From Amyloporia xantha (Eukaryota; Basidiomycota; Agaricomycetes; Polyporales; Adustoporiaceae): 64,000 nucleotides of DNA. How positions within the stretch are numbered: the stretch's first letter is position 1; each line of letters begins with the position of its first letter. The translations under genes and the position numbers were made by a program. Below, piece by piece: positions 21,258 through 33,293 of this stretch. Under the pieces are notes generated by a model, which searched no databases, had not been told where the DNA came from, and was given only the letters and a program-made list of their open reading frames with translations. Location: contig JAYKKR010000006.1 of NCBI GenBank assembly GCA_036971615.1, positions 1,488,001-1,552,000 on the forward strand. The letters run 5' to 3'.

Positions 21258-23692
21258 GGGTGGGGACAGCGGGCTTGCAGCGGGGATGGCGAACGTGCAG
21301 CGGGGACGGCAAACGTGCAGCGGGGACGGCGCGCTGCCAGCGGGGATGGGGATCGTGCAGTGGGGGACGGAGGTCGTCAGCGGGTGGGTGCGCAGCGTCG
21401 AGCAGGCAGGGCAGTGGCCTTGCAGGGATGACTGCTGTCGGGCTGGGGCTGCAAACAGCAGGTCAGTAAATGTGAATAGATATACTTTTGAAGAACTTAC
21501 TATATCGCACTGCTCGCGGGCAGCAGCGGGACGTCGTCGACGTCGTCGACGACGTGGACGACGTCGAGGAGACGACCAGCAGTGACGCGTCGCTGTTGGC
21601 GCGCACTACGGGAACAGCCGGACTACCCGATTTGGGTGTGTGGCTGAAGTCCTACTCACGCTGAACAGCGAGTAGGAACGTTTGATTCGTGAATAAGGCA
21701 CATGTAGTACTTAGAATATATTTAGCAGTACATTTACTGATTTCCTGAATGTTTCTGCACTTCCTTAGAGAGCTATAAGCAAAACATATCTATTTTGGGC
21801 CAAGAAAGACCGAAAATTGGCATGTTTTGGTGAATATCATCAGTACTAGGCCATGCCCTAGTAGAAGAAAACATACACTGTAATATAGGGTATATACAAA
21901 TAAAATATATTTATGTTTGGTGTGGATAGATCAACGTTTGAGGCCGCGATGCTCGAAACAGCCGTATAGGCAGGCAAGCGAACGTTTCGAGCATCGAGTC
22001 GCGCCTGGCTGAGCGCGCCACCTGATTGGCTGCGCCGAGCTTCGGCCGACTCGGGACTCTTCCTGTACACGCTGTCTTCGCCTCATACTCCTCATATTTG
22101 GTGAGTCCATTATAATACTAATATACTATGCTGACCTAAATTTTCATTGGGATTGAGGCACTACTGAGCGCATAGTAATGCTCTCAAAGTGCTGTAAGAC
22201 GAATATAAGACGACTAAGACGCCTTCCACATTGGGCAGTCCGGCACTTCCCGGACTGCCCATTGTGACGCGTCACCCTAGCCTCTGCTGGACGACGACGA
22301 CGACGACGATGACGGCGCTGTCGTCGTCCCGCTGCTGCCTGTGAGCAGCGTCAAAAGTGAGTCTTTATTCTTGGGTCTATAAATTTTAACACTACTAACG
22401 TAGTGTTCGTCGCTGCGCTGCCCGTCAGCACCCTCCTCTCTCGCTGTCCCCGCCCTCTCGCCATCTCCATCCCTCCGACCCTGCACCCACGCCGTCCTGC
22501 CGTGCTCACCCCTTTTGCCCTCTCCAACCCTCCCGCCGTCCCCGCTGCACATTCGCAGTCCTCGCTGCACATCCGCCGTCCCCGTACGCGCCGTCCCAGC
22601 TACACACGCGCCGTCCCCGCTCCAAGCGCACCGTCCCCGCTCCACACGCGCCGTCCTCGCTGCGCATCCCCCGTCCCCGCTGCGCATCTGCCGTCCGCAC
22701 GCGCCGTCCCCGCTGCGCATACGCCGTCCCCGCTGCGCATACGCTGTCCCCGCCCCTTCCTGCTGTCCCCGCCCCTTCCTGCTGTCCCCGCTGCGCATGC
22801 GCCGTCCCCGCTGCGCATGCGCCGTCCCCGCTGCACGCACGCGCCGTCCCCGCTGCGCATACGCCGTCCCCGCCCCTTCCTGCCGTCCCCGCCCCTTCCT
22901 GCTGTCCCCGCTGCGCATGCGCCGTCCCCGCTGCACACGCGCCGTCCCCGCTGCACATACGCTGCCCGCTCGCTCGATCCGCACTCGCTGCCCCGTCGCT
23001 GCTCGCTCAATCCGCGCTCAATCTGCGCTCGCTGCCCCGTCCCTGCTCGCTGCGCCCTCCCTCGATCCGCGCTCGGTGCCCCGTCCGCGCTCGGTGCCCC
23101 GTCCGCACTCGCTCGATCCGCACTCGCTGCGCCGCCCTGCACGCTGCACCCGTCCGTCCACGCTGCGCCTGCCCGTGTACGCTGCGCCTGCCCCTGCATG
23201 CTGCCCTGCCCGTGCACGTTCCCTCCGCCCGCGTACGCTGCCACGCCCGTGCACGCTGCGCCGGCCCGTGCACGCTGCGCCGCCCGTCTACGCTGCTCCC
23301 GCCCATCCACGCTGCGCTGTACCCCTTCGCACGCTCGCCGGACGTACCTACAGTATATAGATTCTCATACCATTGTACCTACTGAATTGAAAATGAAAAT
23401 ATGATTTTTCTGCTATTTTAATACAGTTTTTAGTGCCCAAATGAGTCTGTGTCACCAAAATAGAAATTTCGCTGTAGATTAAATCACCTAAGGCCTTTCT
23501 AATAGATACTTACTACATATGGTAATAAGCCGCGATGCCGAGGGGACCCTACGGCGAACACTAGGAGGCCCCGGAGGGTCCGGAGATAGCCCAGGGATTG
23601 ATGCATCAGATGCCAGGCAGAAACGCTGCCTGGTGCATAAGCGTTCGTAGGCCTATCCGTCAGTTGGTGCACCAGGTATACATAAGTTGGTG
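21258..23692. mobile_element. Foldback-like element FB, copy 2 (inverted, truncated)
   Basis: The right end at 23692 is the reverse complement of the CACCAACTTATG end of copy 1, so this copy is inverted relative to copies 1 and 3. Order: short G-rich array (about 21258-21420), CGTCG dyad (21535-21570), core (21640-22110, with the shared block inverted), second dyad (22285-22330), C-rich array (22430-23330, unit near CCGTCCCCGCTGCGCATGCG) and one terminal repeat. The other terminal repeat and adjacent A2 sequence are deleted. No gene is supported. Confidence 0.78.
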
Positions 23693-26599
23693 TGATATGG
23701 TACTTCTTTGAAAGGTAGTTGGCCGCCTTGATGAACGCCGTACCGTTGTCGGTGACGATCTCGCTGAACGCGCCCCATCGACAGAGGATGTCTTCGAAGA
23801 TCCAGTCGGCGAGGGCCTTCGCTGTCTCTTTTCGAAGCATTCGAAACTCTGGGTAGGTCGTAAGCGAACATCCACCTTGGACCAAATACTTGTATCCGCC
23901 GGAAGCAGGCATGTGCATGGTGTCGATGTGAATTTTTGCGAAGATCGGGGCTGGGACTGCGACGGTCGGAGGAATGAGGATTTGACGAACTTGTCGAGAC
24001 TGGCAGATATGGCACGATCGAACGAACCAAGCGATGTCGGCGTAGTGGAAAGGCCACCAGAATCGCTCGTTGACGAAGGCTCGAGTCGCGCAGATTCCTC
24101 GATGCGCGGTGCGGTCATGGCATTCTCGAAGGATTCGTAGACGATCGCCAGGCTTGACGACTAGCTTGTGCGCGCCGTGGCTGTCTTTGCGCCAGAGGGT
24201 GTCGTTGTCGAGGAAGAATTGCATGCAGTACTTGATAAACCCTTCGTAGACGCTGTCGGAGATGTCGTCGGGCTTCGCTAACGTTCGATGGAACTCGAGC
24301 ACGTCGTCGAGCTTCGCGTCGGCGAGTTGCGCTTGTTCCGATCGAGGCACTAGCTCGTAGCCATCCTCCTCCTTATTGAAATCTGAGCCGTCCTCGGCTC
24401 TGTCATTGGTTAAGATGGCAAGCGAAGGGACGGGTGGGAGGGGCTGAATTTGGTGCACGAATGAATGCATCTGGTCGATCCAGTCGTCGAACTCTTCGTC
24501 GACCTCGTCTTCGATGATATCACCGGGCTGAGCCGTTCGTCGAGAGAGGCCATCGGGGCCGTGCATTGTACCGGGGACGTGAACGAGAGTAAAGTGGAAC
24601 GTGAGTATCGAGACGATCCAGCGATTGATGCTTGCGCTGGGGCGATGTCGGGGTTCTTCAGCATACCCTTGATGTACCGCGCATCGACTTCGACGATTAG
24701 GTTTCGAACGCCAATGAGGTAGAGTCGAAGGGATCGTAGTGCGCGGAATAGGCCGTAGATCTCGAGCTTGGGTTGCGAGAATCGACGTTCGCGGTCGTTG
24801 AGCGTGATCGAGCCGAATCTGTTGTAGTAGCGGACGCGCGTGTTGGCTTCGTCGCACTGGCAGAGGTGATATCCGACCGCGATGAACGAAGTGTCGACGG
24901 TGAGGATAACGGGAGAGGGGGAATCGTAATTAATGGCTCGAAGTGCGGGGGACGAGAGAAGCGCATCCTTAAGATCTTCCTGCACCGCGATTTGCTCCGG
25001 ACCGAACGCGAACTCGACGTCCTTCCTTGTGAGGCGTACGAGCGTGTCGGCGCGGTGAGCGAAGTTACGGATGAAGATACGAACGACGCCGATGGTTCCG
25101 AGGAACGCTCGAACGTCGGATAGAGTAGCGCAGGGTCCCCAGTTGCGTATCGAAGCGACGCGAGAGTCGTCGGGAAGTCGTCCTTGCGGAGTGCAGCGAT
25201 GTCCTACCACCATGATTTCTCGAGAGATCAGGACACTCTTTACTCCGGAGAAGGTTCCTCCTGCGTAGCGCATTCGAGTTACGACGCGGTTCATGTTCTC
25301 GAAATGCTCCCACACGAAGCGTCGAATGCCGTGGTTCGAAGGGAGCCGTTCGTCGTCGTAGTCTGATTCGGGACCTTTGACGGGAACGTCATCGACGTAG
25401 GGTACCGTGACGTGCGGGATTTCGGGCTGGAGGATGTAGGTGACGTCGTCGTGGAATATGGGGACCGAGTTCGTCCAACCCATCGGGAGTGTTACTAGCC
25501 GCATGGCTCCGTAGGGTGTCTGGAACGTCGTAAGGTCTCTCGAAGACTCCGCGATGAGTCGTTTGTCGTAGCCGACGTAGAGGTCGAGCATGCCGCCGCA
25601 TGGTCTTCCTCCGAATTGTTCTGCGAGGTATTCGGGCGTCGGCGGTACACCGGAATGTTGAATTGTGACTGCGTTGAGGGGCTCGAGGGAATGAACGAGT
25701 CGAAGCGATTTGCCGTCCTTCTTTACGACACAGAACCAGCGCGATCAATACGACGAGTTCGAAGGCTCGTAGACTCCGGCGGCGATCTTTCGCTTGATCA
25801 CTGCGCAGACTTCGTTGTAGATCCCGGGCGGAATAGGTATATTCTTCTGCACCCAGGGCGTGTGAGGAATGACGGGGAAATCGACGGGAGGGAAGTACTC
25901 GGGCTTGAAACATCCTCGCTCGTCGTTGGTCCACGCGAAGGCTTCGTTGTGCAAGCACATGAAGTGGTGTAGGACTCGACGCTCGTTGGGAAGCAGGAAA
26001 TCGCCATTGTGAAGCTTCTCGGTGGTTTCGAAGCGTTCGAGGGTGTACCGACCGGTAGGTTTGAATGGCGGGGGGTCGGTCGAGAGCTTAGGCATGATGG
26101 AAAGAGGGTCGCCCTTGATGTCCCAAAGTATTTGAAATTGTTCGGGGACGGCACCAAGGACGGGTCGGGTCTTGAGAGCGACGGGCTTGTACTTCTTCTT
26201 TGTCGCGGCGAGTATCTTGTGCGTCGAAGGGGTAGAAGTCGAAGTCGTAGAAGGGAAGGGAAGAATCGAATTGGAAAACTGTGAGATGGACTTCGTCGGA
26301 ACGGGAGCTGGCGGAGGCGAAGCGAACGGAGCTGAAAATAGAAGGGTCGAAGCCCACGTCGAAGCGTTCGACGGGGCGGCATTAGAAGCTGTATTGTCCG
26401 GGCGTAGAGACTGTAAATATGAGGAAACGGAGGTGCATGCGGAGAGATACAGAGACGAAACAGTGTTCGGAGTCGAGGAATCAATAGGAGAGACGAAGGA
26501 AATACTCAGTTTTACCCCATCGTAGTCGATGACTAGCGCGGCTTCTCCTTGATCATGGGGAATCAATTCCTCGAAGCGAGAAAATGCGGCTTGCGACAC
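23693..26599 (-). pseudogene. pol: pol of gypsy element A2: RT, RNase H, N-terminal integrase
   Basis: The frame starts at 26599, overlapping the protease end (26563) by 37 bases in another frame, as expected for frameshift-made Gag-Pol. RT shows IPIPPGI, EPSNSSY, then a TGA at 25745-25747 where relatives have Arg (C or B: SYRSRWFC), then LVHSLEPLN, and the YVDD catalytic box at about 25390. RNase H shows TVDTSFIAVG. A one-base loss near 24640 changes frame. The integrase zinc finger (H..AHRG..SCHICQ) and core (HIDTMHMP, VTDNGTAF) follow, and the gene stops at YHIT, where FB copy 2 begins. Confidence 0.88.
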
Positions 26600-29440
26600 C
26601 CGAAAGGATGCTGCTGGCCTCGCGATCTTCCTCGCGCGTACGTCGGAATCGTGACGGTTTCGCCGGTGTTCGGGCAGAGGATCGTGATCGTCTGGTTCTC
26701 GTCGGCGAAGTTCTTGACGACGCTCTGCGTGAGTACGTCGAAGGGTCGGCCGAGGAGAATGTCGTAGGCTGCATTTCGAATAACGTGAGCCTGCAGATAC
26801 AACACGATGTCACCGATGCGGAAGGGAACATTTCAAATCAGCCCTAACGATCGGTCCACCTCGCCGTTCGCGGACTGCATGTTTAGCTGGATGGTAGGAT
26901 CGAAGAGAAGGTTGAGTCCGAGACAGATTTCTTCCGACATGGCTACGATCTGCGAACCGGGGTCGACGATGCATTCGATCTGCTCCTTGTTGTCGATCAA
27001 CGCGATGATCGAACGAATCGCGTTCGAATCACGGGCGACGGTGAATTCTGCGGGGTACTCGCCGTGAGGGACGTGCTTCAAATATGTTTCGTAAGGGTCG
27101 GGGACGATCGTAGCACCAGGTTCCAGTGTCGCGCCCGAACACGAGAGCTGGTTGACGGACACGACCTCGTCGTCGGCGATTTCTACGATGTGGGCCGAGG
27201 TGACGGGTTCCGTCGAGACTCGCTTCGGGGTGACGGCTTCGCGGTACTTGGTTCGAACGTCCGGCGCGATCGAAAGAAGCTCTTCGGGGGTCAGCGTGAC
27301 GAACTGCGACTTCATCGAACGCTGAAAGATCTCCTCGGCGAGCTTCGGCTGGATAATAGGGACGATGGTCTTGTACACAGGTTCCTTGCCCTTGTCGTTC
27401 GAGGGCTTCGGCGGTGTTGCGAAGTTTCGAACGTTCGGCGGGGCGTAGGTTGCGTCGCGAGCGTTGGCGAAGGGATGTACTGGTGGTGCTGTCGTAGTAG
27501 GATGCGAAGTTGACTGCGTAGATGGTGAAGATGGCGCGGGTGATGCTGCTGGTATTGTCGGAGGCGGGGCCGTGCTTGTTGAAGTGCTCGAGGGTGCCGC
27601 CGCTTCCTTCGATGTACCCGATCCCGAGGCTTCCGCGTTCTTCGGGACCGCCGTCGTCGTAGGCTTCTTTCGCTGGAGAATCTCGACGCCGTCGAAGACC
27701 TCCCTTCGCTTCCGAAGCTGGAGGAGTTCTCGTTCTAGCGCCTCGATCCTTCCGCTGGTGTTGAGCGTGAACGTCTGTACGGTCGATCGGTCGTCGATCT
27801 CGAAGAGCATTGTCGGAGCGGCGGGTGCTGCGGGATTTCTTCGATGCCATTCGTATATTCGATCTCGTATTGTGAGACCAGGGATCGTTCGAGGGCAGAA
27901 GCTACCGTTCGGGAGGACGATCTTGCCTTCGGTGTTCCGCTTGCACTTGCCTTCCCGAATGTCGATCGCCGCGAACTCGCAGGTGCCTACCCTGCAGCCA
28001 CGATTGCCGCAGTAGTGGCATGTCTGCTCGGTTTCGCCGTTCTCGTGGACGTGGACGTGGGCGGCGGCTTGTTGTCTCGGGGCGGGGGCGTGGTTGTGCG
28101 TAGCATGCGTCGTTGGCTGGATGAGGGTCGCAATCGTCTTCGATAAGCTCTTGATGATCATCGAGATGTCTTCGGTTTTGATCATCCCGGGGGCACCGTG
28201 GTCGAGCGTTAGATGTCGAAGTGATAGGCTGGTTAGCCGCTGTCGTAGGTGTGCTTGAAGTACCGTGTAAAATGAAAGTAGCCGCCACGTGAATCTCTGC
28301 CATGGTGTACGGGTCGTCGGCGTAGTGATCGGGGTGCTTGAGATGAAGTCGAGTCTCGAGCCGCGTGAGCAACGCTGGCTGGAACCCTCGAAGGAATGCG
28401 CGGCTTTGTTCGATAGTGGAGAGACGGTTCTGTGCGATGAGATGTTTCGTAATGGCCATGAAGTCGCGGTAGTAGCAGCCTAGATCTGCCGCGTTGTGAA
28501 TTCCGATACGAGCGCGTTCTCCGATGAGCTGATCCATATCTGCCAACGACCATTTCCGCGTGTCGTCGGCGCCAGGATAGAGTGCTCGTACGTCTGCTTT
28601 CCATTTGTTGTAGCTCTTGTTTACGTCGACGAAGGACTCGATGGTTTCCCACAAGTCGGCGACGTTGATCGAAGGGTACCGAATGGCCCACTGTTTCTTG
28701 GCCGCGTTGTCGGTAATCTGACACCGGGCGAACAACGCCTCGAGATCCTGGAAGTAACGCCGAAGCGAACGGACTTCCGACGGGTCGAAGCTCGGTGCCG
28801 TCGAATGACCGCGTGGGGGCATCAACGGTGGGTTCGCGTTCTGACTCATGCTCGTAGTGTTAGAAGTAGGCGCGGGGGCGTTCGAAGATGATGCGGGAAC
28901 TGGGGGTACTACTGGAACGGGGTTCGAAGAGGACGCGGTAGTAGTCGAAGGATTCGTAGGTGCGGGCGGTGCGGAGTTGGAGTTCGGAGCTGTGTTCGAA
29001 GGTGCCGATGCTGGAGGAGGTGCCAGGCTGGATGTAGGTATGACTGGAAGTCGCGAAGAAGATGCGATGGATGGCTGAGTGTGGGCGCGAAAAGAAGACG
29101 GAGTCAGAAGTACGAGATTCGAAGTCGATGAGATGGGATCCTCGGGTTCGGGCGAAGATCCGGATTGATCGAAAAGATCGGGAGACGAAGTGGCGTAGTC
29201 GGAAGTAGTGAGACCTAGAAGCTCGGGGGACGACGTGCGTTCTTCGGAGGTCGGAGGGATCGGTTCTTCGTCGAAGTCGTCCTGGAGTTCTTGGTCGATC
29301 TCGTCTTCTTCGTCGCGGTCGAAGTTACCGGGAATCGTCAGAGAGGGAGTCGAGAGTGTTCGAGAGGAGCTGTCGAGGTTTTCGCTGGCGCTGCGACTAG
29401 CAGCCTCACGCGCTTGCGAGCAGGTGAGTACTGGAGACGT
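26563..29440 (-). pseudogene. gag: gag-protease of element A2
   Basis: Near-identical to A1 in the opposite orientation. The expected start is ACG instead of ATG (29438-29440), and two bases are missing near 28190 and 28207, moving the frame between capsid and knuckle. It carries the cysteine-variant knuckle (CHYCGNRGCRVGTC, about 27975-28020) and the protease (IVDPGSQIVAMS at about 26950, DILLGRPFDVL at about 26740). A TGA at about 26831 splits the protease after RSLGLI, and the same stop is in A1; the next frame (NVPFRIGDIVLYLQAHV..) continues directly. Confidence 0.88.
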
Positions 29441-29479
29441 TTTCGGAAACCCGAAAGCGGCGAATTCTTGCCTGAAATC

Positions 29480-29497
29480 CCCTCGCGGTGGGCTCCA
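29480..29497 (-). other. Primer-binding site of element A2
   Basis: TGGAGCCCACCGCGAGGG on the minus strand, four bases inside the LTR end, identical to the B site. Confidence 0.75.
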
Positions 29498-29501
29498 GAA
29501 A

Positions 29502-30584
29502 TGATACGACCTACGAAACCCTAACCCCTAACCTGGGTGCGAGCTAAAGGGACTAGAGAAACGCTGAATAGTCTTAGTGAGAGGGGAGTTAGCAGCAAGG
29601 TGTCCCGCGGTTCGAGTGAACACGAGAAACGCCTTCGAAAAAGGCTACGAACGCTAGGGAACGGTACAAGGTAGCTCGACACGTCGTCGAGGCTACTCGA
29701 AGGCTGTGTAAGGTTAGCGAGACGCAGTGGAGACAATTGAAGCTCGATAGAGCTCTTCGATGTATCGTAGAAAGAACAGAAATGCTTCGACGGGGAGGAC
29801 TTAGCTATAACGCGGTTCGAGGCGCAACGCAGTTCTTCGACAATAGTCGAAGTCGATCGTAAGATCAAAGGTTCGACGAGACGGTATCGACGAGTGGACG
29901 CAGTAGACGAAGTTTCGAAGTAACGCAGCGATGAACGAAGTGACGCAGTAGAGGACTTAGACGCAGGGCGAACTCGACTTATGAGCTCTGAACTCGAGGG
30001 GGAAAAGGATCTTGTTTTTGAGAGAAAAATACGACAGATTTTATACTACGAAAGGAACGCTACAACTATCGAGAGTGGCACACTAGTACGAGTGGCTTTG
30101 CATTGTCCTACACGAGTCCGCCTCACCGAGTGGCACGTATCGAGGCCATCGGTCGAGTGACGTCATGCCGAACGCGGAAATGAAGAGGTACATACGAGAC
30201 ACTTCGGACCGATATCCGTCGTCAAAGGCACGCCGCGAGGCTCGATACCTAATTGAGAAAGACCGGATGCGTCGGTGTGGCACGAAGCGATGCACGCGAT
30301 GGACGAGCGGCGTCGAGGGGCTCTATTGTTCGCCGAATGCGGAAGATGGTCCTGGATCTAAGAGCGAGGCCTCGGAACGACCGCGCCGAGCTTCGAGCAA
30401 GCGTAGCAAACGGTCGAAGACATCGAAGAGTGTCGAAGGATACTGAGCGTCGGGGGTCACGTGCGTAGCATCGAAGGACGTCGAAGGCGAAATCGAAGAC
30501 TTGGGTGACTGAGCCGAAGTGCCGGGCGGGATGCGAATGCCGAAAAGAGCTGTATCGGGGCCCAGAGGGGCTTGGCGCCTATCA
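29502..30584 (-). repeat. 5' LTR of element A2 (complete, 1083 bp)
   Basis: On the minus strand it begins TGATAGGCGCC and ends GGTCGTATCA, an inverted TGATA/TATCA pair. It matches window positions 1-1035 in inverse. The flanking five bases at the right are ACGTT; the other side of the element is lost, so no duplication can be checked. Confidence 0.88.
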
Positions 30585-30727
30585 ACGTTCAAACAATCGG
30601 CGGCGGAGGGAGTTACTTACCAGGGGATGAATCACATCGAACAGGTCCTCCTACGCACTCCAAACCATCCTGCGCACCGCCAAACGACCCAAGCCGTGTA
30701 TCAACGACTAGCGAACCGGCTGTGCGG

Positions 30728-33283
30728 ATGACGGATACAGGTGCTAGGAGACAGGAGCAGGAACTAGGGGACATACCTTGCATACCAGCCGAAGCAGTTA
30801 GTGATCAACGGAAAGGGGTAGGCAGCAGCCCAGTAGAACGCGCAAGCGAACGCGCGGCGCCCGAAAGAGCTGACACGTTCTTGAAAGAAGGCCGCGCGTC
30901 GCTCGAGAAGGCGGGTGTATTGCCTGAAGTTGAGGTTAAACGAATAAAGGCGGCCCTAGAACGAACGAGAGGAGAGCGAGTAGGAGCGTATCGAGAGCAC
31001 CAGAAGGCAGCCCGGCTGCCCAAGAGAGGCCGTGCTTCAAATTCGAAAGGCCGCGCGTCGCCCAGGAATGGTGAGGTGTCGTCTAGAATGCCCCTAGGAA
31101 TGCGAAGAGAAACCCAGACAGGAGGAGACGAGCTCGCGGAGATCGAAAAGCTAAGACAGGAGGTAATGTGCGAAGAACGAAACAAGAAGAGGAGAACGAG
31201 AGAGTGGGTAGAGAGCAAAGTTGAACCGCTGCGCAGCGCGTGATTGGCCAGCCGGCACGTGCCGGAGCCAGACCGATTGAGCGGGCAGGCACAGCATAGC
31301 CCGAATCTAGCTATAACGCCAGATCCTGATCTTAGCACCAGGATCGAGGATTTGTGGGGCATACTGGATTATGAAATGAAGCTCACCTTGCTATACCTAG
31401 CAGGTGAGCACATTCTGGGCCTCCCCGAAACGTTCGACGCGCGCGGATTGGTCGATTACGCACGCATGCAGGGACTCTGGCCCCCAGACGACGAAGTGCT
31501 AGAGCAACAAAGGCAATATGAGGAGGAAAATCATATTCAATTACTCACTTCCACAGAGCTATTACAAAACCGAGACGACAAGCAGGCCGAACTTTCGAGT
31601 TCGCCCGCTATGCAGGCTCCTCAGTATCACCTCGCGCCCGCTCGCATCCGTACCGACCCACGATACATGGGCCCGCCTCCGCACCTCATGCGGAGTGCTG
31701 CCGGCTTCGCGCCCAACGATCTCCTTCGCCTTGCACGCCAAGAGTACGAAAGTCAGCGTACGTATCGCCAGTTCAGTGCTACAGTACTCAGCTCATATAC
31801 GGTTATCGAGTGCATGCCCGAGCAGACGGAGCATGGCACTCAAATCCCCATGGTTCTTCTCCAGGGCAGCCGTGTCTTCACGCCGGCTGGAGAATCCATC
31901 GCAGAAACTCGCCCCGGAGATATGGTGGCGTACCTGTATCTTCGGAACGAGCCCGAGGTCGTGGCGCCGGTTGTAATGACCCTGTGCCCGCCGCCTGCAG
32001 CCGACGCCGTACCCATAGGAGTCGAGATCGAGACGGAGCACTTAGGAAGGGAGGAGGACAGAGGAGCGGGAGAGGGTATCGGCGTAGTAGAAGTCGTTCA
32101 GCGACCTCAGCTGGCGCTTCCTCGCCAAACTATCACCGAGCGTGGGAGGACGACCGACCGCGTGCCAGCCAGCAACCGCAGTCAGTCTCTTTCCTACTCA
32201 CCCATGCGCGACGCTGACGACGCCCTCCACGCCGCTGCCTTCGACGCCGTTCACGCATCCGCCTTCGGTACGACTCGCACCCCAGCCTTCGACGTCGCCA
32301 CCACCGCTATGCTTGCCCCCCCGGACTCTGCCACGTCAGCGTCCGCGCCCGCTATCGGTTCACCTCGCGACCCTGCCGTTCTGCTTATCGACGATGCTCA
32401 CGCCGTCCCTGCTCCTATTTTCCCCTCACTCGACGACTCGACGATCTCCGCTCTACTAGATCCTTGCCCTGCCAACGACGCCCCGCCTACGCCCTCGCTC
32501 GCACCGCTCCGCTACCCTTCGTCTCCTGCTAGCACTACTGCCACTCGCGATTCGACGCCCGATGCGATCGACGAAGATACAATGGACGAGGCTAGCGACG
32601 GTAACGTCCCGTCAACCAAACTCAACGTAGGACCTGAGCGCTCTAGCATGGAGCTGGGCAAGCTCGCTGACGAGTCCAGCTCGGACACTGACGAAAGCAG
32701 ACCCACGACCTGTACGTCCGCCAACTGTACCTCCCTCGCCGAGCAGCTCCAGCGCATGTCCGACGAACTCAGCAAACCCGCACCCCCGTCCACTATGGAA
32801 GACGAACTGCAGCGGCTCACCTTCGAACTCAACGGAGAAGCTGCCCCCTACGACTATCACGCCGCGCGCCGCGTCCGACGCGCTATGCTACACGCCGTAC
32901 ATACAGTCCAGAGCCGCGCCCGACGGGACGGCATTCGCGAGGTCCGCCGCAGCGAAATAGGGCTCGAGGGAGGAATAGTCCCGCGCACTCGTAGGCGTAC
33001 GGACTTCCTTGATCTGATATCCCCATATCGTGGTAATCCGTTTCTCTGGCCTCGGGAGCGTCTCTCTCTTGCGTATTGCCGCGAGTTCTTTGGATGTTTT
33101 CGCACCACTGACCCTCAGCTCGGATATGAAGACGACACAGACATGGTCATCACGATCATCGACACCTTACTTAACTTCGATGTCACCTGTTCCTACATGC
33201 TCGATCTCCATGCGCGCCGCGAGCGTGGATTCTTTGGCGAAGCAGGAAGACTTCCGCCTGCGCCGGGATCCCGCCGTGTCTAA
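30728..33283 (+). pseudogene. Long unrecognised reading frame with one in-frame TGA
   Basis: From ATG 30728 one frame runs to 33283, broken only by TGA at 31241-31243 (about 850 codons in all). The part before the stop is basic and helical (ERADTFLKEGRASLEKAG..., KLRQEVMCEERNKKRRTRE). The part after it begins with a helical domain (RIEDLWGILDYEMKLTLLYLAGEHIL), passes a Pro/Ser/Ala-rich middle with many Asp, and ends in a compact domain (RPRERLS-like, YCREFFGCF, TIIDTLLNFDVTCSYMLDLHARR). I do not recognise it. It could be a retrotransposon gag or a host gene. The A2 LTR abuts its start and FB copy 3 its end. Confidence 0.4.
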
Positions 33284-33293
33284 CCTCCCGACT

